64,000 bases of DNA from Bacteroides helcogenes P 36-108 (GTDB taxonomy: Bacteria; Bacteroidota; Bacteroidia; Bacteroidales; Bacteroidaceae). Each line of letters begins with the position of its first letter. Positions within the stretch are counted from its first letter, which is position 1. Location: the NCBI RefSeq assembly GCF_000186225.1, contig NC_014933.1, positions 3,224,001-3,288,000 of the forward strand, in the 5' to 3' direction. Below are positions 28,221 through 37,043 of this stretch, in pieces. Both the position numbers and the translations under genes were made by a program. The notes under the pieces were generated by a model. The model had not been told where the DNA came from, did no database searches, and saw nothing but the letters and a program-made list of their open reading frames with translations.

Positions 28221-28937
28221 CTAAATATCCGTATCCGCTTTCTCTGCCTGAACATCTATAAAAATCTCGACGTCTACGGCATGATGGGCCACATAAGCAG
28301 CCGGCCCCGTATCACCCGAAGCAAGAATATCACGGACAACCCCAGCCTTGTTCTTACCGGTAATAAAGAAAATAAGCTTTCGGGCGGCAAACAGAAGACA
28401 CCCTGTCATGGCAATACGCTGCTGACCATTATAGGGATTGACACTCACTTCATAGGGGTGAAAGGAAGAAAGCAAGTATTCCTGACCGGGAAAAATAGAA
28501 GATGTATGTCCGTCATCTCCCGCACCAAGCATCACAGCATCAAAAGTGGGGAAACCATTCTTAAGGGGAACCGTACGGCATACTTGCGCTGAATAGCGCT
28601 TTGCCTCGGCTTCGGGAGGATGGTTGCCGAAAATAGGAAACACAAACTCATCCGGCATACCCACTTCATCCAGCAGCAGGCGACGCATAGTGCCGTAATT
28701 GCTTTCGGAGTCTTCCATTGGCACGCACCGTTCGTCCACCCAATAAACGCGCATCCTTTCCCAAGGAGTGACATGCTTGTATTCATTCGCCCAAATATCA
28801 AACATAAGCGAGGGAGTGCTTCCCCCGCTGAATGCAAAATAGAAAATCTTTTCAGGCTCACGCCCCATCATGCCGATAAGATGTTTGACGAGTGCATGCG
28901 CCGTCTCTGTAGCCGTACTGTATATATAACTTTTCAT
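28221..28937 (-). CDS. pgl: 6-phosphogluconolactonase (DevB type)
   Basis: Second enzyme of the oxidative pentose phosphate pathway: hydrolyses 6-phosphogluconolactone in the cytoplasm. 238 residues with the SugarP-isomerase/DevB fold: FAFSGGSTPSLMFDIWA (near 33), VYWVDERCVPMEDSESNYG (near 66) and GAGDDGHTSSIFPG (near 137). Its start overlaps the end of zwf by 4 bases. Last gene of gnd-zwf-pgl. Confidence 0.94.
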   Translation of the reverse strand: MKSYIYSTATETAHALVKHLIGMMGREPEKIFYFAFSGGSTPSLMFDIWANEYKHVTPWERMRVYWVDERCVPMEDSESNYGTMRRLLLDEVGMPDEFVFPIFGNHPPEAEAKRYSAQVCRTVPLKNGFPTFDAVMLGAGDDGHTSSIFPGQEYLLSSFHPYEVSVNPYNGQQRIAMTGCLLFAARKLIFFITGKNKAGVVRDILASGDTGPAAYVAHHAVDVEIFIDVQAEKADTDI

Positions 28938-30427
28938 AACTCACAATATTCATCCGTATTCGTTAAATTTTTGCATGGATTGGTCCATTCAGCACCATGT
29001 TCACGCATCATTGTTTCACTCTCCAACGGTCCCCAAGTACCTGCGGGATATCCGTATAACGGTGCATTCTGATTCTCTTTCCAATAACGTAATACAGGAT
29101 CAAAGAATCTCCACGAGGCTTCCACGGCATCACTGCGGGTAAAGAGTGTGGAATCTCCCAGTATGCAGTCTTCAATGAGGCGGGCATAGGCATCACCCAC
29201 AGAAAGGATGCCCAATTTATCATAGCTGAAGTCCATCATAACCTGTTGTACATCAAATCCAGGCCCAGGCACTTTCATTCCAAACTTGAGGACAATGCCT
29301 TCATTGGGTTGCAAACGGAGTATGAGTTTGTTGGCACGCGGGCAATGCCCACCTTCACAACGGAACATCTGATGTGGAGTTTCCCGGAAATGAACTACGA
29401 TCTCAGTAACCTTGGTAGGCATTTGCTTGCCTGTACGTATATAGAAAGGTACATCCTTCCAACGCCAGTTATTGATACCTATTTTCATGGCTATATAAGT
29501 TTCCGTACGTGAATCGGGAGCGACGTTCTTTTCTTCCCTATACCCCGGCTTTACGGCCGAAGCCGTATATTGCCCACGGACAATATGCTCGTTCAGGTCT
29601 TCCCGCGTCAGAGGTGCAAGCGAGTCATACACTTTGACTACCTCATTGCGGAAATTGTCTGCATTGAAGATGGCTGGCGGTTCCATGGCAGTAAGTGCAA
29701 CCAACTGAATAAGATGATTCTGTACCATATCGCGCAACGCACCCGTACCGTCATAAAAACCTCCACGCTGTTCGATGCCCAAATTCTCCACTGCCGTGAT
29801 TTCCACATAATCGATATAGTTGCGGTTCCAAAGCGGCTCGAAGATACCGTTAGCAAAACGGAAAGCCAAAATATTCTGCGCCGTTTCTTTACCTAAAAAA
29901 TGATCTATACGATAAATCTGGCTTTCCTCGAATACAGAGGCATAGATATGATTCAACTCCTGCGCCGATTCCAGATCATAGCCAAAGGGCTTTTCCACAA
30001 TAATCCGTGTATGGGGACGGTTCAGCCGCGCTGCCTTCAGGTGAAGGGGAATGATGCCATAGAGGGAGGGAGGAGTGGCCAGATAATACAACAGATTTTC
30101 GGGCTTCTCCTCTCCTGTGAGTTTCCGCAGGCATGCATCCAGCAGGCCATAGCTTCCGGCTTCGGCTGGATCTAAAGAAAGGTAGTGCAGATGGCTGCAA
30201 AAATCCTCAGGCTTCCGTTCCGGCTGCCCGACGGATGCATTTTTGTGAAGTTCGTTCAGGATATATTCCCGATAACGGCTGTCCGTATAATCGGTACGTC
30301 CTATGCCCACGATGAAAAAATCATCCGGCAGACGGCCGGCATTATATAAGGTATAAAGTGCCGGCATCAGTTTGCGTTTTGTCAGGTCGCCCGAAGCGCC
30401 GAATATGATCATTACAAATTTATCCAT
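28934..30427 (-). CDS. zwf: Glucose-6-phosphate 1-dehydrogenase
   Basis: Oxidises glucose-6-phosphate to the lactone, giving NADPH. 497 residues. Nucleotide-binding start FGASGDLTKRKLMPALY (residues 9-25); the active-site motif RIDHFLGKE (near 175) contains the substrate-binding Lys. Middle gene of the operon: 103 bases after gnd, overlapping pgl by 4. Confidence 0.95.
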   Translation of the reverse strand: MDKFVMIIFGASGDLTKRKLMPALYTLYNAGRLPDDFFIVGIGRTDYTDSRYREYILNELHKNASVGQPERKPEDFCSHLHYLSLDPAEAGSYGLLDACLRKLTGEEKPENLLYYLATPPSLYGIIPLHLKAARLNRPHTRIIVEKPFGYDLESAQELNHIYASVFEESQIYRIDHFLGKETAQNILAFRFANGIFEPLWNRNYIDYVEITAVENLGIEQRGGFYDGTGALRDMVQNHLIQLVALTAMEPPAIFNADNFRNEVVKVYDSLAPLTREDLNEHIVRGQYTASAVKPGYREEKNVAPDSRTETYIAMKIGINNWRWKDVPFYIRTGKQMPTKVTEIVVHFRETPHQMFRCEGGHCPRANKLILRLQPNEGIVLKFGMKVPGPGFDVQQVMMDFSYDKLGILSVGDAYARLIEDCILGDSTLFTRSDAVEASWRFFDPVLRYWKENQNAPLYGYPAGTWGPLESETMMREHGAEWTNPCKNLTNTDEYCEL

Positions 30428-30530
30428 AGAATATTCTTTTTCTTTGATTGGCTCATACGAATATCAAGCCTTCACACTTTACAATAATTATATCAGCTCT
30501 TATCTTATTTATATTGCAAGGGCATATATC

Positions 30531-32015
30531 TTACACATTATACGTACCTGATTTCGTTTCTCCTCCCCGTCCCGTCCAGTTCTCGTGGAAGAAGAGGCCA
30601 CGCAATTCGTCCGTCCGTTCAAAGGTATGGGCGCCGAAATAGTCACGCTGCGCCTGAATCATGTTGGCGGGCAGTTTGGCAGAAACCAGCGAATAGAAAT
30701 AATTCAGGGCAGATGAGAAGGCAGGCACGGGAAGCTCTTCCTTCATGGACTGCATCACCAGATGTTTCCAACCGGGAAGCTGCTGCTGTATCTCATTCTT
30801 AAAATAAGGGGCCAACAGGAGATGTCGGGGAATGCCTGCCTTGTCCTGTGCCTGAAATGCAGCGGCAATATCATTAAGGAATGCGCTGCGAATGATACAA
30901 CCGCCACGCCACATGCGGGCAATGGAGGCAAGATCGAGCTGCCACCCGAAAGCGTCGGAAGCCCGCTGAAGCACAGCGAAGCCCTGGGCATAGGACACGA
31001 GTTTGGAGGCGTACAGGGCCGAATGAATATCTTGTATCATCTCCGGCTTGTTATATACCGCCTGTAAGCGTTGACCGGCAAATTGTCTGGAAGCAGCATC
31101 GCGCAGACTTTTCTGCGCGGACAGGCTGCGCTCAAAGACAGCCGTGGCAATCAGCCCCAACGGCATGCCAAGCTCCATTGCATTGATGACGGACCATTTG
31201 CCTGTTCCCTTCTGTCCGGCAGCATCAAGAATCTTGTCTATCAGATAGCCTCCCGCCTTATCTTTATGGCGGAGGATACCGGCTGTGATTTCTGTCAGAT
31301 AGCTGCGAAGCTTACCCTCATTCCAACGGGCAAAGATGTCGGCCATCTGCTCATTGTCGAGTCCAAGCAGCTTTTTCATCACCCAATAAGCCTCCGCGAT
31401 GAGTTGCATGTCGCCATACTCGATACCGTTGTGTATCATCTTGACGAAATGCCCGGAGCTTGCCGGACCTATCCAGTCGCAGCAAGGAGTTCCGTCCGAG
31501 GCTTTCGCCGCAATGCTCTGCAAGACGGATTTCACTTCCGGCCAGGCGCTTGCCGAGCCGCCCGGCATGATGGAAGCCCCGTTCAGAGCTCCTTCCTCAC
31601 CTCCCGAAACGCCCGCGCCGATGAAGCGGAATCCTTTCTTCTCGGCCAACATCACCCTGCGGTCGGTATCTTCATAATTAGAATTGCCGCCATCTATCAG
31701 GATATCGCCTTCCGACAAAAGGGGGAAAAGCTGTTCCATCAGTTCGTCAACGGCACTGCCGGCACGAACCATCATCATTATCTTGCGGGGAACGGCAACA
31801 GAAGCCACAAAGCCGGCTATGTCCGTGAAACCTTCAATGCTCTTTCCACGGGCGCGCCCACCCGTGAAGCGCTGCACCACTCCTTCTTCCACTCCGGGGA
31901 CAGTACGGTTATAGACCGAAACATTCCATCCTTTATCCGCCATGTTGAGAGCAAGATTCTCGCCCATAACGGCAAGCCCGATAAGGCCTATGTCCGATTT
32001 ATTCTGATTTTCCAT
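30531..32015 (-). CDS. gnd: 6-phosphogluconate dehydrogenase, decarboxylating
   Basis: Third reaction of the oxidative pentose phosphate pathway, forming ribulose-5-phosphate, CO2 and NADPH. 494 residues. Rossmann start GLIGLAVMGENLALNMAD (near 10), catalytic region GAGVSGGEEGALNGASIMPG (near 132) and HNGIEYGDMQLIAEAY (near 190) are all intact. First gene of gnd-zwf-pgl, divergent from the symporter gene across 148 bases. Confidence 0.95.
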   Translation of the reverse strand: MENQNKSDIGLIGLAVMGENLALNMADKGWNVSVYNRTVPGVEEGVVQRFTGGRARGKSIEGFTDIAGFVASVAVPRKIMMMVRAGSAVDELMEQLFPLLSEGDILIDGGNSNYEDTDRRVMLAEKKGFRFIGAGVSGGEEGALNGASIMPGGSASAWPEVKSVLQSIAAKASDGTPCCDWIGPASSGHFVKMIHNGIEYGDMQLIAEAYWVMKKLLGLDNEQMADIFARWNEGKLRSYLTEITAGILRHKDKAGGYLIDKILDAAGQKGTGKWSVINAMELGMPLGLIATAVFERSLSAQKSLRDAASRQFAGQRLQAVYNKPEMIQDIHSALYASKLVSYAQGFAVLQRASDAFGWQLDLASIARMWRGGCIIRSAFLNDIAAAFQAQDKAGIPRHLLLAPYFKNEIQQQLPGWKHLVMQSMKEELPVPAFSSALNYFYSLVSAKLPANMIQAQRDYFGAHTFERTDELRGLFFHENWTGRGGETKSGTYNV

Positions 32016-32093
32016 ATACCTGCTGATGTTGTTTTTAGATTGAGAACAAAATGGTTATGGAATTTGTTCGTATGAAGTTTGAAAATAAAACAT

Positions 32094-32101
32094 TACTTTT
32101 G
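32094..32101 (+). promoter_or_regulatory. -7 promoter element of the symporter gene
   Basis: TACTTTTG followed by C, 62 bases before the ATG at 32164. A hairpin follows in the leader. Confidence 0.55.
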
Positions 32102-32104
32102 CAT

Positions 32105-32125
32105 CCGGCAGGCTTATCCTGCCGG
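32105..32125 (+). promoter_or_regulatory. Leader hairpin at the transcript start of the symporter gene
   Basis: CCGGCAGG and CCTGCCGG (8-bp perfect stem, 5-base loop) begin 4 bases after the -7 box, so the structure would form the 5' end of the mRNA. It could protect the transcript or be an operator. No T tract, so not a terminator. Confidence 0.4.
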
Positions 32126-32163
32126 GCTCAGAAAAACGAATCAACCAGAAAAACCATGCTCTT

Positions 32164-33348
32164 ATGAAGACACTCCACATCGGCCTTCTGCCGCAAATCA
32201 TCATTGCCATCGTCATCGGCATCCTCTCCGGCCATTTCCTCCCCGTCCCCATGGTACGGCTGTTTGTCACCTTCAATGGCATCTTCAGTGAATTCCTCGG
32301 TTTCTCCATTCCGCTTATCATCGTGGGCCTGGTCACCGTTGCCATAGCCGACATCGGAAAGGGGGCGGGAAAGATGCTCCTTATCACGGCCCTCATAGCC
32401 TATGGCGCCACTTTGTTTTCAGGATTCCTCTCTTATTTCACCGGGGTGTCGGTGTTTCCTTCACTCATCGAAACAGGCATTCCGCTTGAGGAAGTGAGCG
32501 AGGCGCAAGGCGTGCAACCTTATTTCTCGGTAGCCATCCCTCCTCTGATGAACGTGATGACGGCATTGGTGCTGGCGTTCACCCTGGGACTGGGATTGGC
32601 GCATCTGCGGGGCGACACGCTGAAGAACGCCGCCCGCGACTTTCAGGAAATCATCGTGGCCGCAATCGGTGTGGTGATACTTCCGTTGCTGCCCGTCTAT
32701 ATATTCGGGATCTTCCTCAACATGACACACAGCGGACAAGTGTTCGGCGTACTGGCGGTCTTTGTCAAGATTATCGGTGTCATCTTCCTGCTTCATGTCT
32801 TTCTGCTGGTGCTGCAATACTGCATTGCAGGGCTGCTTGTCCGCCGCAACCCCTTCAAACTGCTCGGACGGATGATGCCCGCCTATTTCACGGCGCTGGG
32901 CACGCAGAGCAGTGCCGCCACCATCCCGGTAACTCTGGAGCAGACCAAGAGGAACGGTGTGTCGGCCCAAATCGCAGGCTTTGTCATTCCCCTTTGTGCC
33001 ACCATCCACCTGAGTGGCAGCACGCTGAAGATTGTGGCGTGTGCACTGGCGCTGATGATTATGCAGGGGATTCCCTATGACTTTCCTCTGTTTGCCGGAT
33101 TCATCTTCATGCTGGGCATCACGATGGTAGCGGCTCCCGGCGTTCCGGGCGGGGCCATCATGGCGGCGCTGGGCATCCTGCAGTCCATGCTGGGCTTCGA
33201 CGAATCGGCACAAGCGTTGATGATAGCGCTCTACATTGCAATGGATAGCTTCGGAACGGCATGCAACGTGACGGGTGACGGAGCCATCGCACTGATTATC
33301 GACAAGATAATGGGGGATGGAGTCTCCCGCAAACGCAAACATCAGTAA
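32164..33348 (+). CDS. Dicarboxylate/amino-acid:cation symporter (DAACS family)
   Basis: Inner-membrane Na+ or H+ symporter for acidic amino acids, serine/threonine or dicarboxylates. 394 residues with about eight membrane spans and two re-entrant loops. TALGTQSSAATIPVTL (near 245) is the conserved serine-rich loop of the family. IPLCATIHLSGST (near 278) and the DSFGTACNVTGDGA motif (near 360) form the ion and substrate sites. The exact substrate cannot be told. A palindromic terminator follows at 33413. Confidence 0.9.
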   Translation: MKTLHIGLLPQIIIAIVIGILSGHFLPVPMVRLFVTFNGIFSEFLGFSIPLIIVGLVTVAIADIGKGAGKMLLITALIAYGATLFSGFLSYFTGVSVFPSLIETGIPLEEVSEAQGVQPYFSVAIPPLMNVMTALVLAFTLGLGLAHLRGDTLKNAARDFQEIIVAAIGVVILPLLPVYIFGIFLNMTHSGQVFGVLAVFVKIIGVIFLLHVFLLVLQYCIAGLLVRRNPFKLLGRMMPAYFTALGTQSSAATIPVTLEQTKRNGVSAQIAGFVIPLCATIHLSGSTLKIVACALALMIMQGIPYDFPLFAGFIFMLGITMVAAPGVPGGAIMAALGILQSMLGFDESAQALMIALYIAMDSFGTACNVTGDGAIALIIDKIMGDGVSRKRKHQ

Positions 33349-33412
33349 TTTACGAACAGATAAGAATAGAACTTCGGTTTGTCGCATTGTTTTTCAAGCG
33401 TCACTATATAAT

Positions 33413-33444
33413 AAATGGCGAAACTGCATGCAGTTTCGCCATTT
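33413..33444 (+). terminator. Perfect palindromic terminator after the symporter gene
   Basis: A 32-base perfect palindrome (AAATGGCGAAACTG and its complement around GCATGC), followed by TTCTTAT. It folds to a stem of about 14 bp and lies 65 bases after the stop codon. Confidence 0.75.
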
Positions 33445-33512
33445 TCTTATCCGTATGTATCAGGAACGAAAAACATATCGAATATCAAGCAGTTACAAAG
33501 GAAAAACGTTCA

Positions 33513-33695
33513 TTAAACGTTCGTTTAATGGGCGGGGTAAAGGTAAGTATTTTCTTCCTTTCATTTGTACAGTTAGTTCTCTTTTTTTCTATCAGTTAAT
33601 CATTTTCTTATCAACACATAAGGCTTCTGTTATATCAAAAATAATGAAAAGACGGTAAATGCCCGTTTCTACTTGTCCATTAAACGAACGTTTAA
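33513..33695. repeat. Predicted invertible promoter segment with Mpi-type inverted repeats
   Basis: Two perfect 19-bp inverted repeats (ttaaacgttcgtttaatgg at 33513-33531 and its complement at 33677-33695) enclose 145 bases. Each holds AAACGTTCGT, the core ARACGTWCGT that I recall for the inverted repeats turned by the serine recombinase Mpi at B. fragilis surface loci. The enclosed DNA is AT-rich and has an exact -7 box, TATTTTTG, on the minus strand (33636-33643) and a near match, TACCTTTA, at 33538-33545. I find none pointing right. So the promoter appears to face away from the downstream lipoprotein genes (OFF). Inversion would put TATTTTTG at about 33565-33572 on the plus strand. No recombinase gene lies in the window. 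Confidence 0.7.
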
Positions 33696-33846
33696 AGGAC
33701 ACTTTAATTATCTGATATTGAGACTTCATAAAAATTACCAAATGCTACAATTCCAAAAAAAGATTTGGCTACATACACTTCTGAACAGGGGTATGTACAA
33801 GTGTACAAAAAACTACTATAATATTTACTCATTAATCAATTGAAGT

Positions 33847-34044
33847 ATGAAGAAAGAAAAGTACGTATCACCTCTGATTGAAGTGATACAAGTAGAGAAC
33901 GAAGGCGCCGTAATGGTGGCAAGTGGCAACCTGCCCGGAGTAGGCAACGGCGGAAGTGCCATCCAGAGCAATGTCCGCAGCAACAGCGCCGGCAGCAGTG
34001 AGATTGAAGACCTGATTAACGACATCCTAACCATTGAGCAATGA
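33847..34044 (+). CDS. Small peptide of unknown function preceding a fimbrillin-like lipoprotein
   Basis: 65 residues, starting KKEKYVSPLIEVIQVENEGA and followed by a Gly/Ser/Asn-rich part and an acidic tail. Small proteins with a similar start often precede fimbrillin-like lipoproteins in Bacteroides; their role is not known to me. No signal peptide or membrane span. The stop overlaps the next ATG (ATGATGA), so the two are translationally coupled. It is the first gene after the predicted invertible promoter. Confidence 0.7.
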   Translation: MKKEKYVSPLIEVIQVENEGAVMVASGNLPGVGNGGSAIQSNVRSNSAGSSEIEDLINDILTIEQ

Positions 34045-36035
34045 TGAAAACACCGAAACTGATGAACGCGCTCCTCGCGAGCGCATTGGTGGCACTCGCC
34101 GCAGGCTGTGCCGCCGACGACGCACTGACGGACGGAACCGCCAACGGAAGCAACGCCGGAACCGGCAAGCAGGTGACTATCACCGTGGGCACTGCCGCAG
34201 GCACAAGCACCCGCGTGGCATACGATGACGACAAAGCAGGCTCCGCCGACAACGACGCACTGACCTGGCAGGCCGACGACCAACTGAAAGTAGCAGGCTT
34301 TGGCGAAGCCGATGCCTACAAAGGCAGCGAGGACTACACCATAGCCGCCGAGGATGCGGGCAAGGTCAAAGCCCCCTTCACGGGCACGGAGATAACGGAT
34401 GCCACCACCTTCAACGTCTATTATCCCGCTACGGTGGGCATAGATGCCACCACCGGCGCAGCCACCCTCGCCCTCGGCGCACAGACGCAGGACGGCGACA
34501 ACAGCACCGCCCACCTGCGCGGCAACATCCTGCTGCAAGCCCTCAACGTCACCGACCTCGGCAACATCGAGCTACAGATGCAGAGCAGCATCATGAAGTT
34601 CTCCCTCAGCGGCATCCCCGCCGCAGTGGGCACGCTGAAGACGCTGACTTGGAGCGTGGAGACCGCTAACGGTACGGAGAGCCTCGAACTCGCCTTCCCC
34701 CGGACGGGCGACCACCTCGTGACCTTCGATGCCACAAAGAGTGACCTCACCGCCTACCTCGCCTTCCTCCCCGGCGACATGACGCTGAAAGCGGGCGGCA
34801 AGTTCACCGTGACACTGATGGGCGACATGAGCTATAAGGCAGAAATGACCGCCACCGACGGGAAGGCCTACGACGCAGGCCTGCGCTACACCGCCGCGAT
34901 AGACGGAACCGCCTCCACCGCCACATGGCAACAATTGACAACCATCCACACCACCCTCGGCACAGCCGCCGGTTACAACTACAACGGCCTGCCCTTGCAA
35001 CTCGGCGCTTTCAACGAAGCGAACTCCGCCGAACAGGTGACCATCGGCAGCGCCACCATCTCCGCAGGCAGTGCCGCCCTTGATGCCGACCTCACTGCAT
35101 ACGCAGGCAAACCCATCTGGGTGTGCATCCCCGGCGTGGTGAAGTTCTTCCACACCCTGACGGCAGAGGAAGCCGGCAGCCACACCCTGACCTTGCCGGA
35201 CAAGGACGCGGGCAGCACGCTGAAAGCCACGCCCACCGCAGGCGGCAAGCCGTATGAGAACGACTGGATAGTAGCCCTCTACATGGGCGTCAATAAGGAC
35301 GGCAGCACAGCCACCAATGCCACCCCCATCTATTGGGCCACGGGCAACCTCATCGCCACCAAGACCAATGCAGCAGGCAGTGCCGCCACCACCACCGCTT
35401 TCCACATCGCCACGCCGGAGGAGACCCTGGCGCAAGCACCCACCACAAGCACCTACCCCGCGCCTGCCGGTATCAGCGTAAGCGCTACCGACAGCTACCA
35501 AGCCTGCGCCGAGGGCGCGCAATGGAACATGTTCGGATGGGGTGATGCCACGGGATTGCAGACAAGCAAAACCAATAGTGATTACGCTTCCGCCATCGCT
35601 ACCGCCGAGGCAAGTATCTGCGGCAATGACGCTTACGACATCACCCGCAAGCAGCTTGGCGGCAGTTGGCGGCTTCCCACGGGCGGTAACACTCAAGCTA
35701 CTGAAATAGCAGCATTATGCGATAACGATTTTCCTTCTCTGTCTCCTGACGGTATCGACTGGAAGACAGGCAAAACGTACACAGGCCGCCGCTACACCTA
35801 CACCATCAGCAATGCCGGCAGTACGGGCAATGCTATCCTCAACACGCTCTCGTTTCCCGCTGCGGGCTTTCGCTACGGGGCTGCTGCGAGCAACCGTGGC
35901 AGGTACGGCTACTACTGGAGTGGTACGGCCGGCGGTGCGGTCAACGCGTACTACTTGTACTTCTACACGGGCAGCGCCAGCCGGCTCAGCGACTATCGTT
36001 CCTTCGGCTTTGGGGTGTGCTCCGTCTCAGAATAA
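34041..36035 (+). CDS. Fimbrillin-like surface lipoprotein with C-terminal FISUMP domain
   Basis: 664 residues. The lipoprotein signal ends in LAAGC (Cys23), followed by AADDALTD, an acidic surface-export-like tag. Residues about 50-310 have the fimbrillin layout (STRVAYDDD..., LTWQADDQLKVAGF), and a second beta-rich part follows. The last 180 residues form a FISUMP-type, C-type-lectin-like domain: GGSWRLPTGG, FPAAGFRYG, then YGYYWSGT and FGFGVCSVSE. The end is rich in Tyr, Ser, Asn and Gly, as in ligand-binding adhesin tips. GC content is clearly above that of most of the window. Expression is expected to switch with the invertible segment upstream. The ligand is unknown. Confidence 0.8.
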   Translation: MMKTPKLMNALLASALVALAAGCAADDALTDGTANGSNAGTGKQVTITVGTAAGTSTRVAYDDDKAGSADNDALTWQADDQLKVAGFGEADAYKGSEDYTIAAEDAGKVKAPFTGTEITDATTFNVYYPATVGIDATTGAATLALGAQTQDGDNSTAHLRGNILLQALNVTDLGNIELQMQSSIMKFSLSGIPAAVGTLKTLTWSVETANGTESLELAFPRTGDHLVTFDATKSDLTAYLAFLPGDMTLKAGGKFTVTLMGDMSYKAEMTATDGKAYDAGLRYTAAIDGTASTATWQQLTTIHTTLGTAAGYNYNGLPLQLGAFNEANSAEQVTIGSATISAGSAALDADLTAYAGKPIWVCIPGVVKFFHTLTAEEAGSHTLTLPDKDAGSTLKATPTAGGKPYENDWIVALYMGVNKDGSTATNATPIYWATGNLIATKTNAAGSAATTTAFHIATPEETLAQAPTTSTYPAPAGISVSATDSYQACAEGAQWNMFGWGDATGLQTSKTNSDYASAIATAEASICGNDAYDITRKQLGGSWRLPTGGNTQATEIAALCDNDFPSLSPDGIDWKTGKTYTGRRYTYTISNAGSTGNAILNTLSFPAAGFRYGAAASNRGRYGYYWSGTAGGAVNAYYLYFYTGSASRLSDYRSFGFGVCSVSE

Positions 36036-36071
36036 AGCGAAGCCCCGGCAGATGCCTGCCCCGCCCGCAAG

Positions 36072-36295
36072 CCCGATGAAAAGAAAGACAGAAAAGCAGC
36101 AGCCCCGCCCGCAAGCCTGGATGAACAGAAAGGCAGAAAGCAGAAGCGAAGCAACGCAGCAAGCCCGATGAAAAGAAAGACAGAAAGCAGAAGCAATGCA
36201 ATGCGGAAAACCCGATGAAAAGAAAGGCAGAAAGCAGAAGCAATGCAATGCGGAAAACCCGATGAAAAGAAATACAGCAGCCCCGCCCGCGGCGG
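36072..36295 (+). repeat. Imperfect 47-bp tandem repeats after the FISUMP lipoprotein gene
   Basis: Five copies begin with CCCGATGAAAAGAAAG or a variant, at about 36072, 36116, 36164, 36211 and 36258 (steps 44, 48, 47, 47). Copies 3 and 4 are nearly identical; the outer ones diverge. No gene is seen in this stretch. Confidence 0.75.
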
Positions 36296-36350
36296 AAGTA
36301 AATAATTTTCGCCACCTCGGGCAGCCCCGAAAACGGGATGCCGACGGAGC

Positions 36351-36441
36351 TAAAAATACGACGTGACGGAGTTAAAAATGCGTCACGTTCCATTTTCAAC
36401 TGCGACACGTCGCATTTTTAACTCCGACGTGTCGTATTTTT
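36351..36441. repeat. Long imperfect inverted repeat upstream of the HU-like gene
   Basis: Arms 36351-36387 and 36401-36441 pair over about 37 bases with a few mismatches. Both contain TAAAAATACGAC, CGGAGTTAAAAATGCG or their complements; the loop is about 13 bases. It would form a large hairpin or cruciform. Function not evident. Confidence 0.65.
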
Positions 36442-36443
36442 CA

Positions 36444-36471
36444 CCCCCTCCAGAAGCACTTCTGACGGGGG
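36444..36471 (+). terminator. Composite hairpin upstream of the HU-like gene
   Basis: CCCCC/GGGGG outer stem and AGAAG/CTTCT inner stem, separated by a 3x3 internal loop. It stands 45 bases before the HU-like ATG and may end the upstream transcript. Confidence 0.4.
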
Positions 36472-36515
36472 TACAGAGAACCAAACAACAGTATTAACCC
36501 TAAATTTAAGACCGT

Positions 36516-37034
36516 ATGGCTAAATTCAGATTTGTAAAGAAAAGCAAACCAAACGCGAAGAATGAACCGGGCAAATGGTACGCCTCGCCCGTAGTGACCA
36601 ACCGACTGAACACGAACACCGTGTGCCGCGCCGTGACGCGAAACACCACCGTGGCGCCCACCGAACTGGAGTCCGCCTTCAACCTCGTGTGCGACGGCAT
36701 CCCCCCGCAGCTCCAGCAGGGCAACAGCGTGCAACTGGGCAAACTCGGCACACTCCGCCTCTCCTTCGGCAGCGCGGGCGTGGACGACATCGAGCACTTC
36801 AACACCGCCTCGATGATAAAGAACGTCAAAGTCATCTTCACCCCAAGCAAGGAGCTGATGTCCGCCGTGAAGGACGGGCTCTCCTTTGAGAATGCCGGCG
36901 TGGTGGACGCGGGCTTCACCTACGCCACCACCCGCGCCTACAAGGATGCGCAGGCGCAGGGCGGCTCGGGCACGGGCGGCAGCGGTTCCGGCGGTTCCGG
37001 CTCAGGAGACGAAAACGAAAATCCCTTGGGATAA
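36516..37034 (+). CDS. HU-related DNA-binding protein with Gly/Ser-rich tail
   Basis: 172 residues. Residues about 1-130 match the Bacteroides HU-related family: the opening FRFVKKSKPN, GKWYASPV (near 20), a helix pair with TELESAFNLVCDGIPPQLQQ, and the beta-arm start VQLGKLGTLRLSFGS (near 72). Residues 138-172 are a Gly/Ser linker (GGSGTGGSGSGG) and an acidic end. Proteins of this kind bind DNA with little sequence preference. It is flanked by repeats on both sides (36072-36441 and 37044-37460), an odd setting that may be chance. It lies between the FISUMP gene and gmd. Confidence 0.85.
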   Translation: MAKFRFVKKSKPNAKNEPGKWYASPVVTNRLNTNTVCRAVTRNTTVAPTELESAFNLVCDGIPPQLQQGNSVQLGKLGTLRLSFGSAGVDDIEHFNTASMIKNVKVIFTPSKELMSAVKDGLSFENAGVVDAGFTYATTRAYKDAQAQGGSGTGGSGSGGSGSGDENENPLG

Positions 37035-37043
37035 GCGGAAACC

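Noticed and set aside
33413..33444. Recombinase or regulator site at the 32-bp palindrome
   Set aside because: Position just after the symporter stop and the stem-loop with T's fit a terminator better.
35860..36035. Firm call of a DGR variable region
   Set aside because: No reverse transcriptase, Avd or template repeat in the window; the FISUMP fragment at 53144 differs at all bases, not only adenines, so it is not a template.
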